Of a DNA stretch of 64,000 nucleotides, positions 8,763-16,187 are shown one piece after another. A program made the position numbers and the translations under genes. Source of the DNA: Gordonia prachuapensis (lineage in GTDB: Bacteria > Actinomycetota > Actinomycetes > Mycobacteriales > Mycobacteriaceae); assembly GCF_036350515.1 (NCBI RefSeq), contig NZ_JAZDUE010000022.1, positions 1 through 64,000 of the forward strand. The letters run 5' to 3'. Position 1 is the stretch's first letter. The number at the start of each line of letters is the position of its first letter. The notes beneath the pieces were generated by a model. That model had not been told where the DNA came from. It was given only the letters and a program-made list of their open reading frames with translations, and ran no database searches.

Positions 8763-8803
8763 AAGGGCCCCGCACGGGCTCATGGCCATCGTGCGGGGCC
8801 CTT
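8763..8803 (-). terminator. Strong hairpin terminator between convergent genes
   Basis: AAGGGCCCCGCACG (8763-8776) and CGTGCGGGGCCCTT (8790-8803) form a perfect 14-base-pair stem with a 13-base loop. It lies 41 bases past the rpf stop and can serve the plus-strand moaC operon as well. A T tract is absent, as is usual in this group. Confidence 0.85.
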
Positions 8804-8843
8804 CGACTGTGGGCCCGAGCGGGCTGCGCTCAGTTGCCTGACA

Positions 8844-9497
8844 TCACGGGGTCGGCAGCTGATCCTTGTGCTGGTTGAACAGGTCGATCTGCTCCGGGGT
8901 GAGCTCGTAGCCGCTGTCCTTGGCGGCCTTCCAGAGGTTCTGGATCTCCGGGTTGATCTTGTTGTTGTCGATCGCCTGGTCGAGGGCGTCGTCGATCTGG
9001 CCGGTCACCTCAGAGGTGCTCCCGGCATCGGGGAGTGCGGCCCAGTCGAACGGCGCGGGCAGCTCGGGGAGCTGCGGCAGGACCGGAGCGGCGGGCTTCG
9101 GCTCGGCCGGTGCGCTGCGCTGGGTCGCGCCCGAGAGCCCGGTGCCGCAGGTCGGCCATGCGCCCTTGCCCTGGCCGGCGAGCACACGCTCGGCAACGAC
9201 GATCTGCTCTTCCTTGGTGGCCTGATCGGCGGTGGGGGCGAACTCGCCGCCGCCGTACCCGCTCCAGGTGCTCGGCGCGAACTGCAGGCCGCCGTGGTAG
9301 CCGTTGCCGGTGTTGATGGCCCAGTTGCCGCCGGACTCGCACTGCGCGACAGCGTTCCACTCTGCGTCGGTGGCTGCGTTGGCGGTACCGGTTCCCAGCA
9401 GAGCAGCGCCGCCGCCCAGGACGGCCCCGGTCAGGGCGACCTTCGCGAAGGTCTTGGTGGTGGTGGCAGTCGTCGGTTTGCGATGACGTCCGGACAT
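8844..9497 (-). CDS. rpfA: Resuscitation-promoting factor, RpfA-like
   Basis: A 217-residue secreted muralytic protein. Residues 1-41 are a Sec signal peptide (basic start SGRHRKP, hydrophobic core, ANA-A cleavage site). Residues about 42-117 are the Rpf domain (WNAVAQCESGGNW with the catalytic Glu, then GGLQFAPSTW, and a later CGTG), a lysozyme-like fold that cuts peptidoglycan and promotes exit from dormancy. The rest is a Pro/Ala-rich linker and an Asp/Gln-rich helical tail. It lacks the very long repeats of M. tuberculosis RpfA but holds the same place between moaE and moaD. ATG 9497 is preceded by GAGAGAGGAAAC. A c-di-AMP riboswitch precedes it. Confidence 0.95.
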   Translation of the reverse strand: MSGRHRKPTTATTTKTFAKVALTGAVLGGGAALLGTGTANAATDAEWNAVAQCESGGNWAINTGNGYHGGLQFAPSTWSGYGGGEFAPTADQATKEEQIVVAERVLAGQGKGAWPTCGTGLSGATQRSAPAEPKPAAPVLPQLPELPAPFDWAALPDAGSTSEVTGQIDDALDQAIDNNKINPEIQNLWKAAKDSGYELTPEQIDLFNQHKDQLPTP

Positions 9498-9511
9498 GCT
9501 GTGTTTCCTCT

Positions 9512-9660
9512 CTCCACGCGCCTACGAAGTCAGCTGTCGGGTTCGGGCGAGAGGTGCCCGGTCCCGGCCTGACGTGTGTCACTCCGGGACTTGACCCCAA
9601 GGGCGTCGTGTGACGTCCGTTTCCCGTGTGGGAGGTGGGTCCCCCGTCCTCGCTCCTAGA
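9512..9660 (-). ncRNA. Cyclic di-AMP (ydaO/yuaA-type) riboswitch upstream of rpfA
   Basis: On the minus strand the leader carries the conserved blocks of the ydaO class in order: GACGGGGGACCCA (9639-9651), a TTGGGGTCAA block, then CGCCCGAACCCGACAGCTGA followed by TTCGTAGGCG ending near 9517. The last block is the most conserved 3' part of actinobacterial rpf-linked ydaO RNAs. This class binds cyclic di-AMP and usually turns the downstream gene off, linking wall hydrolase expression to c-di-AMP. The ribosome binding site starts directly after the element. The class assignment is from memory of the consensus, not a covariance search. Confidence 0.85.
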
Positions 9661-9939
9661 TGTCGTTCTCGTGCGTCCCATCGGTGGAGCGAGGTTCGGC
9701 GCGGCCGATGCGACGTTTTTTGCCTTGTGGTTACTTGCTCGTGACCCCCCGAGGGCGTCGTTCAGTCACAGTACGACCTTTCGCAGCGCGAATCACGTTG
9801 TTGGCAAGCCGGTTTTCGGACCCTGAACATGGGCTGAGAGGGAAAATTCGCGTCCTGCCTGCTCACGGCATGATGGTCGAGTCGTGTCCTACTCGTGATC
9901 AATCCGTGATGTGACAAAGCTCACAACGTGGGAGTGTCG
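9661..9939. other. Intergenic region upstream of the rpfA riboswitch
   Basis: 279 bases between the riboswitch and the end of moaD. I see no gene. The stretch is less GC-rich than its surroundings (for example CGACGTTTTTTGCC around 9711) and must contain the rpfA promoter on the minus strand, but I cannot pick one hexamer pair with confidence. Confidence 0.5.
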
Positions 9940-10188
9940 TCAGCCACCGGCAAATGGGGGCAGAACATCGACGGTCGCGCAGTCGCCGAGCCGCGCTCCG
10001 CGGTCACACATCGCGACGGAGTCGCGGAGATATGAGCAGCGTTCGAGGACGCGCTCGAGATCGGGATTGTCCTTGGCGAGCAACGCCTCCAGCTCGCCGA
10101 GCGTCGAATCGGTGTCGACCTCGAGGACGGCGGATTCGGTGCCGGCGGCGGCGCGGGCGGCAGCGAAGTACCGGACGGTCAACTGCAT
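9940..10188 (-). CDS. moaD: Molybdopterin synthase sulfur carrier subunit MoaD
   Basis: An 82-residue ubiquitin-like protein starting MQLTVRYFAAARAAAGTE and ending VDVLPPFAGG. The terminal Gly-Gly is the site that is adenylated and thiocarboxylated to carry sulfur to MoaE. It lies 5 bases downstream of moaA on the same strand, last in the operon membrane gene-flavin reductase-moaA-moaD. Confidence 0.95.
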   Translation of the reverse strand: MQLTVRYFAAARAAAGTESAVLEVDTDSTLGELEALLAKDNPDLERVLERCSYLRDSVAMCDRGARLGDCATVDVLPPFAGG

Positions 10189-10193
10189 CGTCG

Positions 10194-11285
10194 TCAGCCC
10201 CCGATGGCCGACATCGGCCGTGTCGGTTGGTGGAAGTCGGGATCGTTGACGCCGTGGCCGGCGGCCTTGATCCAGGTGTTGCCCCGCCAGCGCTGCGCGA
10301 TCGCGGCGTCGAGTTCCTCCGCCGGCAGGCCGCTCCGGAGAACTGCACGCAGGTCGGTCTCACCCTGCGCGAACAGGCAGTTACGCAACGCGCCGTCGGC
10401 GGTGAGGCGAGTACGGTCGCAGTCCCCGCAGAACGGTCGTGTCACCGAGGCGATCACCCCGATACGAGCCGGCGCCTCGTCGACCTGGTAGCCGTCGACC
10501 AGCCACGTGGCCGCAGGTGCGCTGCCCCGGGGCCGCGGATCGGCGCGCAACGGGAAGTGCGACCGCAGGACGGCCAGGATCTCGTCGGCGGTCACCATCG
10601 ACGCCCGGTCCCAGCGATGGTCGGCATCGAGCGGCATCTGCTCGATGATGCGGAGCTGATAGCCGTGCTCGAGGCAGAAGCGGGTGAGGTCGGGGAGCCG
10701 GGCCAGATCTTCGTGACCGGCGAGGACCGCGTTCACCTTCACCGTCCGCAGGCCGGCGGAGCGCGCCGCCGACAAGCCGGCGAGCACGTCGTTGAGCCGG
10801 TCGCGTCGGGTGATCTCGGCGAACCGGGCGGGGTCCACGGTGTCCAGGGAGATGTTGACCCGGTGCAGACCGGCCGCCACCAGACCGTCGATGCGTCGTG
10901 CGAGGCCGAGGCCGTTCGTCGTCATCGCGATCTCCGGGCGTTCGGGCCGTCCGGAGATCGCGCCGATCAGGTCCTCGAGGTCACGCCGCAACAAGGGTTC
11001 GCCACCGGTGAACCGGACCGACCGGATTCCGAGGTCGCGGATCGCGACCGTCATCACCCGGGTGAGCTCGTCGGTGGTGAGCACCTCGTCGGTCGGCAGC
11101 CACTGCAGCCCCTCGGCCGGCATGCAGTAGGTGCACCGGAGATTGCACCGATCGGTGACGGAGACCCGGAGATCGGTCACCACCCGGCCGAACTTGTCCC
11201 GCAGCGGGCCGGTGTCCGGCGCGTCCGTGGCCGGCACCCCGGCGGACGACGGGGTGGTCGGGAGCCCGAGCGCGACGACGGTCAT
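10194..11285 (-). CDS. moaA: GTP 3',8-cyclase MoaA (radical SAM)
   Basis: A 363-residue radical SAM enzyme that rearranges GTP to 3',8-cyclo-GTP, the substrate of MoaC. The N-terminal cluster motif CNLRCTYC is at about 47-54, a GGEP motif (FTGGEPLLR) follows, and the second 4Fe-4S site is FCGDCDRTRLTADG...RNC near residues 285-305. The protein ends in the conserved MSAIGG. ATG 11285 overlaps the flavin reductase stop (ATGA), so the two are coupled. Residues 1-28 are an unconserved extension. Confidence 0.95.
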   Translation of the reverse strand: MTVVALGLPTTPSSAGVPATDAPDTGPLRDKFGRVVTDLRVSVTDRCNLRCTYCMPAEGLQWLPTDEVLTTDELTRVMTVAIRDLGIRSVRFTGGEPLLRRDLEDLIGAISGRPERPEIAMTTNGLGLARRIDGLVAAGLHRVNISLDTVDPARFAEITRRDRLNDVLAGLSAARSAGLRTVKVNAVLAGHEDLARLPDLTRFCLEHGYQLRIIEQMPLDADHRWDRASMVTADEILAVLRSHFPLRADPRPRGSAPAATWLVDGYQVDEAPARIGVIASVTRPFCGDCDRTRLTADGALRNCLFAQGETDLRAVLRSGLPAEELDAAIAQRWRGNTWIKAAGHGVNDPDFHQPTRPMSAIGG

Positions 11286-11830
11286 CGGCCGTCCCTCAGT
11301 GCTTCCAGGGATCGGAAGGTGCTGGCATGGAACACCAACGGTTCCACGCCGGGATCGCTGCGCAGCGCCTCGATCCGCAGCAAGACCAGGGTGTGGTCGC
11401 CGGCGGGGATCTCGTTGAACAGCGAGCAGGACAGACTTGCCGCCGCTCCGGGGATGAAGACCGCGCCGTCGTCGGTGCGCACCGGCGTGATGCCGTCGAA
11501 CCGGGACGCCGCCGGCCCGGCGAGTTGGCGGCACAGGTCCGACTGATCGCTGGCGAACACGCTCAGCCCGATCGCGGGCGCCTCCTTCAATCTCGGCCAC
11601 GTGGTCGAGGTGTTCTGCACGCACAACGACACCAACGGAGGGTCGAGAGAGACCGTCGTGAACGCGCTCGCGGCCATCCCGGCCGCCGTCGGGGCGCCGG
11701 TGTCGTCGGGGACCTGGCAGGCGACCGCGACCACCCCGGACGGGAAACATCCGTACGCGCGCCGCAACGTCGCGGAGTCGGTGGCCGGGGCGAGATCGTC
11801 GGCCACCGGCATGATGGCGTCGACGCTCAC
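11282..11830 (-). CDS. Flavin reductase-like FMN-binding protein
   Basis: A 182-residue split-barrel flavoprotein of the flavin reductase family, with the typical start LRRAYGCFPSGVVAV, the ASAFTTVSLDPPLVSLCV segment that forms the FMN site, and GDHTLVLLRIEAL near the end. Such proteins reduce free FMN or FAD with NAD(P)H and often serve a separate oxygenase. I chose GTG 11830 because it overlaps the upstream gene's stop (GTGA); the longer frame to 12130 crosses that gene. The partner oxygenase is not evident in the window. Confidence 0.88.
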   Translation of the reverse strand: MSVDAIMPVADDLAPATDSATLRRAYGCFPSGVVAVACQVPDDTGAPTAAGMAASAFTTVSLDPPLVSLCVQNTSTTWPRLKEAPAIGLSVFASDQSDLCRQLAGPAASRFDGITPVRTDDGAVFIPGAAASLSCSLFNEIPAGDHTLVLLRIEALRSDPGVEPLVFHASTFRSLEALRDGR

Positions 11831-12036
11831 CGTGACCTCCGTCCGGACCGCAGTGCAAAAACGATGCCCAGCACGAATCCCAGTGGCGCGCACATGGTCA
11901 GCAGATAGACGGCCGTGGGTGCTGTGCCGCCGTCGGTGACCAGCGGCGTCACGAACAGCGCGACGATGGCCGCCACTCCGATCGCGAAGACGACCCCGGC
12001 AGCCTGCAGCAGGCGAGGGGACGGGTGGCTGTTCAT
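11827..12036 (-). CDS. Small two-helix membrane protein
   Basis: A 69-residue protein (MNSHPSPRLLQAAGVVF...) with two membrane helices, about residues 9-31 and 40-62, and a basic tail RSGRRSR. It occupies the place of Rv0870c, a membrane protein of M. tuberculosis, between moaA2 and cspB. ATG 12036 is preferred to GTG 12054, because TACCGT lies 6 bases before it, indicating a leaderless transcript. First gene of the moaA-moaD operon. Function unknown. Confidence 0.7.
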   Translation of the reverse strand: MNSHPSPRLLQAAGVVFAIGVAAIVALFVTPLVTDGGTAPTAVYLLTMCAPLGFVLGIVFALRSGRRSR

Positions 12037-12042
12037 ACTTCC

Positions 12043-12048
12043 ACGGTA
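12043..12048 (-). promoter_or_regulatory. -10 box, leaderless start of the moaA operon
   Basis: TACCGT on the minus strand lies 6 bases before ATG 12036. It would drive the membrane protein-flavin reductase-moaA-moaD operon. Confidence 0.5.
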
Positions 12049-12154
12049 GATCACGGCGGGGCGCCGCGGAGGCCGCGTGGTGTGTTGCCGTCACATCGCC
12101 GGTGCTGGTCGCCGGCGTGAGGTATTCCACGTGACCGCTTCCTGTGGCGTTGGC

Positions 12155-12160
12155 TAGACT
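12155..12160 (+). promoter_or_regulatory. -10 box of cspB with a long leader
   Basis: TAGACT at 12155 is the best -10 hexamer upstream of the cold-shock gene. Transcription from it would give a leader of about 118 bases containing a GGGCCCG-AGTC-CGGGCC hairpin near 12201-12217. Confidence 0.45.
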
Positions 12161-12284
12161 GAATTCCCATTGGCGCCTCTGCTCATCTGAACGAGGGTCG
12201 GGCCCGAGTCCGGGCCGGCTGCTGGGTCAGGTGAGGGGCGCTTTTGTCATGACACGTCCGAAAACGCAGATGAGGGTGAGCACA

Positions 12285-12698
12285 GTGCCGACCGGCAAGG
12301 TGAAGTGGTACGACGCGGAGAAGGGTTTCGGCTTCCTGTCGCAGGAGAGCGGGGAGGACGTCTACGTCCGTTCGTCCGCGCTGCCGGAGGGTGTGGAAGC
12401 GCTCAAACCCGGTCAGCGCGTCGAGTTCGGCATGGCGGCGGGTCGTCGCGGGCCGCAGGCGCTGACCGTCACCGTGCTGGAACCCGCCCCGAGCGTGGCA
12501 AAGAACGCCCGGGAGGCGGCGCGCAAGGAGACCAAACGGCACACGCCCGACGAACTGCACGGGATGGTCGCTGACCTGATCACCCTCCTCGAGGGTGCGG
12601 TGCAGCCGGAACTGCGTAAGGGCCGCTATCCCGATCGCAAGACGTCACAGCGGATCTCCGAGGTGGTCAGGGCGGTCACCCGCGAGCTGGAGCGCTGA
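12285..12698 (+). CDS. cspB: Cold-shock protein CspB with C-terminal extension
   Basis: A 137-residue protein. Residues 1-66 are a cold-shock domain with both RNA-binding motifs (KGFGFL and DVYVRSSAL), an OB fold that binds single-stranded RNA or DNA and melts structure. The remaining half, with KETKRHTPDELHGMVADLI and a basic tail, is the extension also found in M. tuberculosis Rv0871. GTG 12285 follows a GAGGG with 9-base spacing. An in-frame ATG at 12250 would add 11 residues not seen in the mycobacterial protein. The 3' end overlaps the convergent gene by 23 bases. Confidence 0.92.
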   Translation: MPTGKVKWYDAEKGFGFLSQESGEDVYVRSSALPEGVEALKPGQRVEFGMAAGRRGPQALTVTVLEPAPSVAKNAREAARKETKRHTPDELHGMVADLITLLEGAVQPELRKGRYPDRKTSQRISEVVRAVTRELER

Positions 12699-13251
12699 GT
12701 TCCCCGCCGGCTCCGGGTAGTTGCAGACCCTCCGGTGACGTGTCGGCGGCGAGAAATCCGCGCATGCTGACGGTGTCGTCGCCGGCGGAGACCACGGACG
12801 GAAGCTGGACCTCGATCGCGATGAGGGTCCGTTCCGCAGTCGAGTGCAGCACGGTGGTGTAGGTCGAGTTCGACCGCATCGGCACGACCGTGCCATCCGG
12901 GCCGTTCGGCGTCAGGTACTGGACGACGAGATTCCACGGCCATTCGGCGATGTCCTGGGACACGGAGAGCACCACGGATTCGCCGATCGGCACCGGCACC
13001 CGGGCGATCCGGGCGTCGGCCGGGTCTTCCGGTTCGCAGTTCTCCAGGAACACATCGCACATCCGCGTCGGATCGACGCGGACCAGGCGATCGCCGACGG
13101 CCAGGTGCAGATACGAGTGCTCACTGTCGGAGTCGCCCGACCACGAGTCCTTCGTCAGGAACGCGACGCTCCCGCCGACGACGGCAACGAACGCGACGGC
13201 CACGGCCGCGATGATGGCGAGCGCCTTCTTCTCTCCGCTGTTGAGATTCAC
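12676..13251 (-). CDS. DUF2771 exported or membrane-anchored protein
   Basis: A protein of about 191 residues with a short N terminus (NLNSGEKK), one hydrophobic helix (residues 9-33, AIIAAVAVAFVAVVGGSVAF) and a long outside domain with two cysteines (MCDVFLENCEPED). It matches the DUF2771 family (Rv0875c position) next to the MFS gene. GTG 13251 was chosen because upstream sequence lacks family features. It probably stays attached to the outer face of the membrane. It follows the MFS gene by 49 bases on the same strand. Function unknown. Confidence 0.8.
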   Translation of the reverse strand: MNLNSGEKKALAIIAAVAVAFVAVVGGSVAFLTKDSWSGDSDSEHSYLHLAVGDRLVRVDPTRMCDVFLENCEPEDPADARIARVPVPIGESVVLSVSQDIAEWPWNLVVQYLTPNGPDGTVVPMRSNSTYTTVLHSTAERTLIAIEVQLPSVVSAGDDTVSMRGFLAADTSPEGLQLPGAGGELSAPARG

Positions 13252-13300
13252 GATGCTGAGCTCACAGGTCTTGGGGTCCTCGTGCTGTAGATGGGCTGGG

Positions 13301-15286
13301 TCAGTGGTGACCCGTGCGGTGGGGTCTGGTCGGTGGGGTGCTGCGCCCGGCGTCCATCTCCGATGCGGGCCGGGTGGTCGGCGCGTCGTGGGCCCGGGTC
13401 GCCGCGTTCGACGGTGACGCGGACGGTCCACGCCGCCACGTCCGGTCGGTGTCGCCGACCGCCGAGAAGGCCACGGTCGGTTCGGCGTAGTCGGGTCGCC
13501 GCCCGCCGATGCCCGGGACCAGCGACGACCCGCGGTTGGTCAGCACGGTCTGGACCAGGCCCACACCCAGCAGCGCCGCGACCACCGTGAAGCCGATCCA
13601 CAGGGTGGTGGGCAACACCACGCCCAGGGTGGCGCCGAACACCCACCCCAATTGCAGGACGGTCTCCGACCGGCCGAACGCCGACGCCCTCGACTCGTCC
13701 GGCAGGTCGTCCTGGATCGACGAGTCGAGGCAGACCTTGCCGATGGCGCTGGTCCCCGAGGCGACGAAGGCGGCCACGGTGGCGACCACGATGCTGCCGA
13801 AGATCGCGGCCAACACTGCGACGACGAAGCAGCCTGCGGTGCACCACAACACGATCGTGGGCGGGTTCTTCAGCTCCAGGCGGGTGCCGAGGCCGTTGCC
13901 CAGCATGTTGCCGACCGCGGCCGCGGCGCCGACCGCGCCCAGCAACAGCAACTGCGTCCAGTCGGAGCTCACATCCTGCTGCGCTTTCGCGTAGAAGGCG
14001 ATGTAGAGGGTCAGGAAGCCGGTCAGGATGCGGATCGTCGCGTTGCCCCACAGGCCCGCGACGACCTTGCGTCCCAACGGCTGGCGCATCTTCGCCGCGA
14101 GTTCGTTCGCGGTCTCGCGGGCACCCTTGCGCGCCCCACCGGCGTCGTGCTCGGGCGCGCGCGACATCGCCGGTTCACCGTGATAGGTGAGTGTGGTCGG
14201 GATCTCACCCTCGGTGACCTCCACCCACGCCGGGATGCGCATGCAGAACCATGCGCCGACCGCGGCGATCACGGCGAGCCACGCCATCGCCCCGGGGATG
14301 TGGAATGGCAGGACCTGCGCCAGAAGCAGTTCGAAGACGGCGGCGACGGCGCCGCCGACGAGGGTGCCGCCGATCAGCCCGAACGTCGTCAGCCGGGAGT
14401 TCACCCGGGGGAGGTCGATCGAGGGTGGCACCACGCGTGGCGTCACAGCGGATTTGAGCACGCCGAACGACTTCGACAACACCAAGAGTCCGAGCGCACT
14501 CGGATAGAGCACCCACGGGTCGTACTCGAGTTGCTCGGTGACCGGATTCCACGACGAGTTCGCCATGATCAGCAGCGCCAGCACGGTCCGCAGCCCGAAG
14601 GTCGTGGCCATCGCGATCCGACGACCGTGTTGGAGCCGGTCGAGCAGCGGTCCGATCAACGGCGCGATCAGGGCGAACGGTGCGATCGTCAGGGCCAGAT
14701 AGAGGCCGACGTTGGTCTTCGACTCACCGGTGGCGGCCGCGAAGAACAACGTGTTGGCCAACGCGACCGCCATCGCGGCGTCGACGGCGAAGTTGGCGAT
14801 CACCGGCAGCGTCAGGGCGGTCATCCCCGATCGGTCCGCGCCGTCCGCGGTGGCCGCCCGGTAGATCTTGCCGACGCCGCGGCCGGTCAGTTCCCGGCTG
14901 CGCATCGCGGCCACCCGCGCCACGGTGATCTTCTTCGGCATCCGCGGGTCGGTCGTCTCGGTCGACGGCATCGCCCGGGTCCCGCCCATCCGGCCGGTGG
15001 GGGCGTTCGCCGGATCGTCCGGGTCGCCGTCGAGCGGCGGCAGATGCGGATTGTGGGTTCGGGGTGGCAGGTACGCATGGTCGGCGTGACCGCGGGACGA
15101 GCCGCGGCCGGTCGGCCGGCCCGAACGTCCCTCGTCGGCGGGATAATTCGCGGTGCCCGGATGCTGCCGGGGGCTGCGCCGCCCGCGGCCGCTTTCCGCT
15201 GCGCCGTCACGACTAGGCCCCAGGCGATCCGGTCGTGTCGGGTCACCGTCGTCCCGGCGGGGCGAATGGGGACTGGGTCGGTTCAC
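13301..15286 (-). CDS. MFS transporter
   Basis: A 661-residue major facilitator with about 12 membrane helices between residues 155 and 590 and a cytoplasmic loop around 355-395. The N-terminal 115 residues are Arg/Pro/Gly/Asp-rich and the last 60 are Ser/Thr/Pro/Arg-rich, both probably disordered. The start is uncertain: GTG 15286 uses the full frame, while ATG codons preceding MPKKITVARV (near 14941) would remove the disordered part. The gene pair with DUF2771 and the divergent DUF3027 gene mirrors Rv0875c-Rv0876c-Rv0877. The substrate cannot be read from sequence. Confidence 0.85.
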   Translation of the reverse strand: MNRPSPHSPRRDDGDPTRPDRLGPSRDGAAESGRGRRSPRQHPGTANYPADEGRSGRPTGRGSSRGHADHAYLPPRTHNPHLPPLDGDPDDPANAPTGRMGGTRAMPSTETTDPRMPKKITVARVAAMRSRELTGRGVGKIYRAATADGADRSGMTALTLPVIANFAVDAAMAVALANTLFFAAATGESKTNVGLYLALTIAPFALIAPLIGPLLDRLQHGRRIAMATTFGLRTVLALLIMANSSWNPVTEQLEYDPWVLYPSALGLLVLSKSFGVLKSAVTPRVVPPSIDLPRVNSRLTTFGLIGGTLVGGAVAAVFELLLAQVLPFHIPGAMAWLAVIAAVGAWFCMRIPAWVEVTEGEIPTTLTYHGEPAMSRAPEHDAGGARKGARETANELAAKMRQPLGRKVVAGLWGNATIRILTGFLTLYIAFYAKAQQDVSSDWTQLLLLGAVGAAAAVGNMLGNGLGTRLELKNPPTIVLWCTAGCFVVAVLAAIFGSIVVATVAAFVASGTSAIGKVCLDSSIQDDLPDESRASAFGRSETVLQLGWVFGATLGVVLPTTLWIGFTVVAALLGVGLVQTVLTNRGSSLVPGIGGRRPDYAEPTVAFSAVGDTDRTWRRGPSASPSNAATRAHDAPTTRPASEMDAGRSTPPTRPHRTGHH

Positions 15287-15375
15287 ACGGACAATTGTTC
15301 CTCATCCCACCGACTCGGTCGCGGATGGTCGCCACCCGCGAGGCGGGTCGGTGCCACCGCATGGTGTCCGTGTTG

Positions 15376-15381
15376 CACACT
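15376..15381 (+). promoter_or_regulatory. -10 box, leaderless start of the DUF3027 gene
   Basis: CACACT ends 6 bases before GTG 15388; the intervening bases are GGAGGG, which is too close to act as a ribosome binding site. This decides the start in favour of 15388 over ATG 15361. Confidence 0.45.
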
Positions 15382-15387
15382 GGAGGG

Positions 15388-16179
15388 GTGACTCTTGCAT
15401 TCGACGGTGACCGGCTGCTAGCCGCCGTGGACGTGGCGCGCACAGCGCTCGTCGAGGACGGCCAGTCTCCGGGGCGGCACCTGGAGAGCACCCCGGAGGG
15501 GGAGTGGGCGGTCGCCCACTATTTCGAGGCCGACCTGCCCGGCTACCGCGGGTGGCAATGGTGTGTCGTCGTCGCCGGTGCACCCGGGGCCGACGAGACC
15601 ACCGTCAGCGAGATCGTTCTGCTCCCCGGTGAGGGATCTCTGCTCGCACCCGACTGGGTCCCGTGGAACGAGCGGGTGGCAGCCGGCGACCTGTCGCCGG
15701 GCGATGTCCTCGCCGCCGAGCCCGGCGACCATCGGCTGGTTCCGAATCAGATCGACACCGGCGACGAGTTCCGGTTCGACGACGACCGCACCGATCCCGA
15801 CGACATCGGCCAGATCGCCGGTGAGGTGGGACTCGGCCGCCGCCGTCTGCTCAGCCCGGAAGGGCGTGACGAGGCGGCGCAGCGCTGGCACGACGGTGAG
15901 TACGGTCCGCACAGCGACATGGCCGCGGCAGCCGCGTTCAACTGCGTGACATGCGGTTTCTATTTGCCTTTGGCAGGTGCTCTGCGTCCGGCGTTCGGGG
16001 TGTGCGCCAACGAGTACTCCGCCGACGGGCACGTGGTGGCCGCCGACTACGGATGCGGTGCGCACTCCGATGTCGCCGCACCGCGAGGTGAGGGATCGCC
16101 CGCCTACGACGCGTTCGACGACGGCGCGCTGGAGATCGTTCCGGCCACCGCGAACGCCGGCGGGGACGCGACCCCCTGA
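15388..16179 (+). CDS. DUF3027 protein
   Basis: A 263-residue soluble protein of the actinobacterial DUF3027 family (Rv0877 position). Visible features are a GYRGWQWCVVVAG segment (about residues 52-64), LLAPDWVPWNERV (about 87-99), and a late cysteine pair FNCVTCGFYLPLAG followed by FGVCANEYSADG and YGCGAHSD, four cysteines that could bind a metal. It is divergent from the MFS gene and 8 bases upstream of the large ATPase gene, probably in one operon with it. Function unknown. Confidence 0.85.
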   Translation: MTLAFDGDRLLAAVDVARTALVEDGQSPGRHLESTPEGEWAVAHYFEADLPGYRGWQWCVVVAGAPGADETTVSEIVLLPGEGSLLAPDWVPWNERVAAGDLSPGDVLAAEPGDHRLVPNQIDTGDEFRFDDDRTDPDDIGQIAGEVGLGRRRLLSPEGRDEAAQRWHDGEYGPHSDMAAAAAFNCVTCGFYLPLAGALRPAFGVCANEYSADGHVVAADYGCGAHSDVAAPRGEGSPAYDAFDDGALEIVPATANAGGDATP

Positions 16180-16187
16180 CGGACACC

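Noticed and set aside
8495..8843. Possible CRISPR array in the 44-base repeats
   Set aside because: The copies are directly abutting with no unique spacers, so this is a simple tandem repeat.
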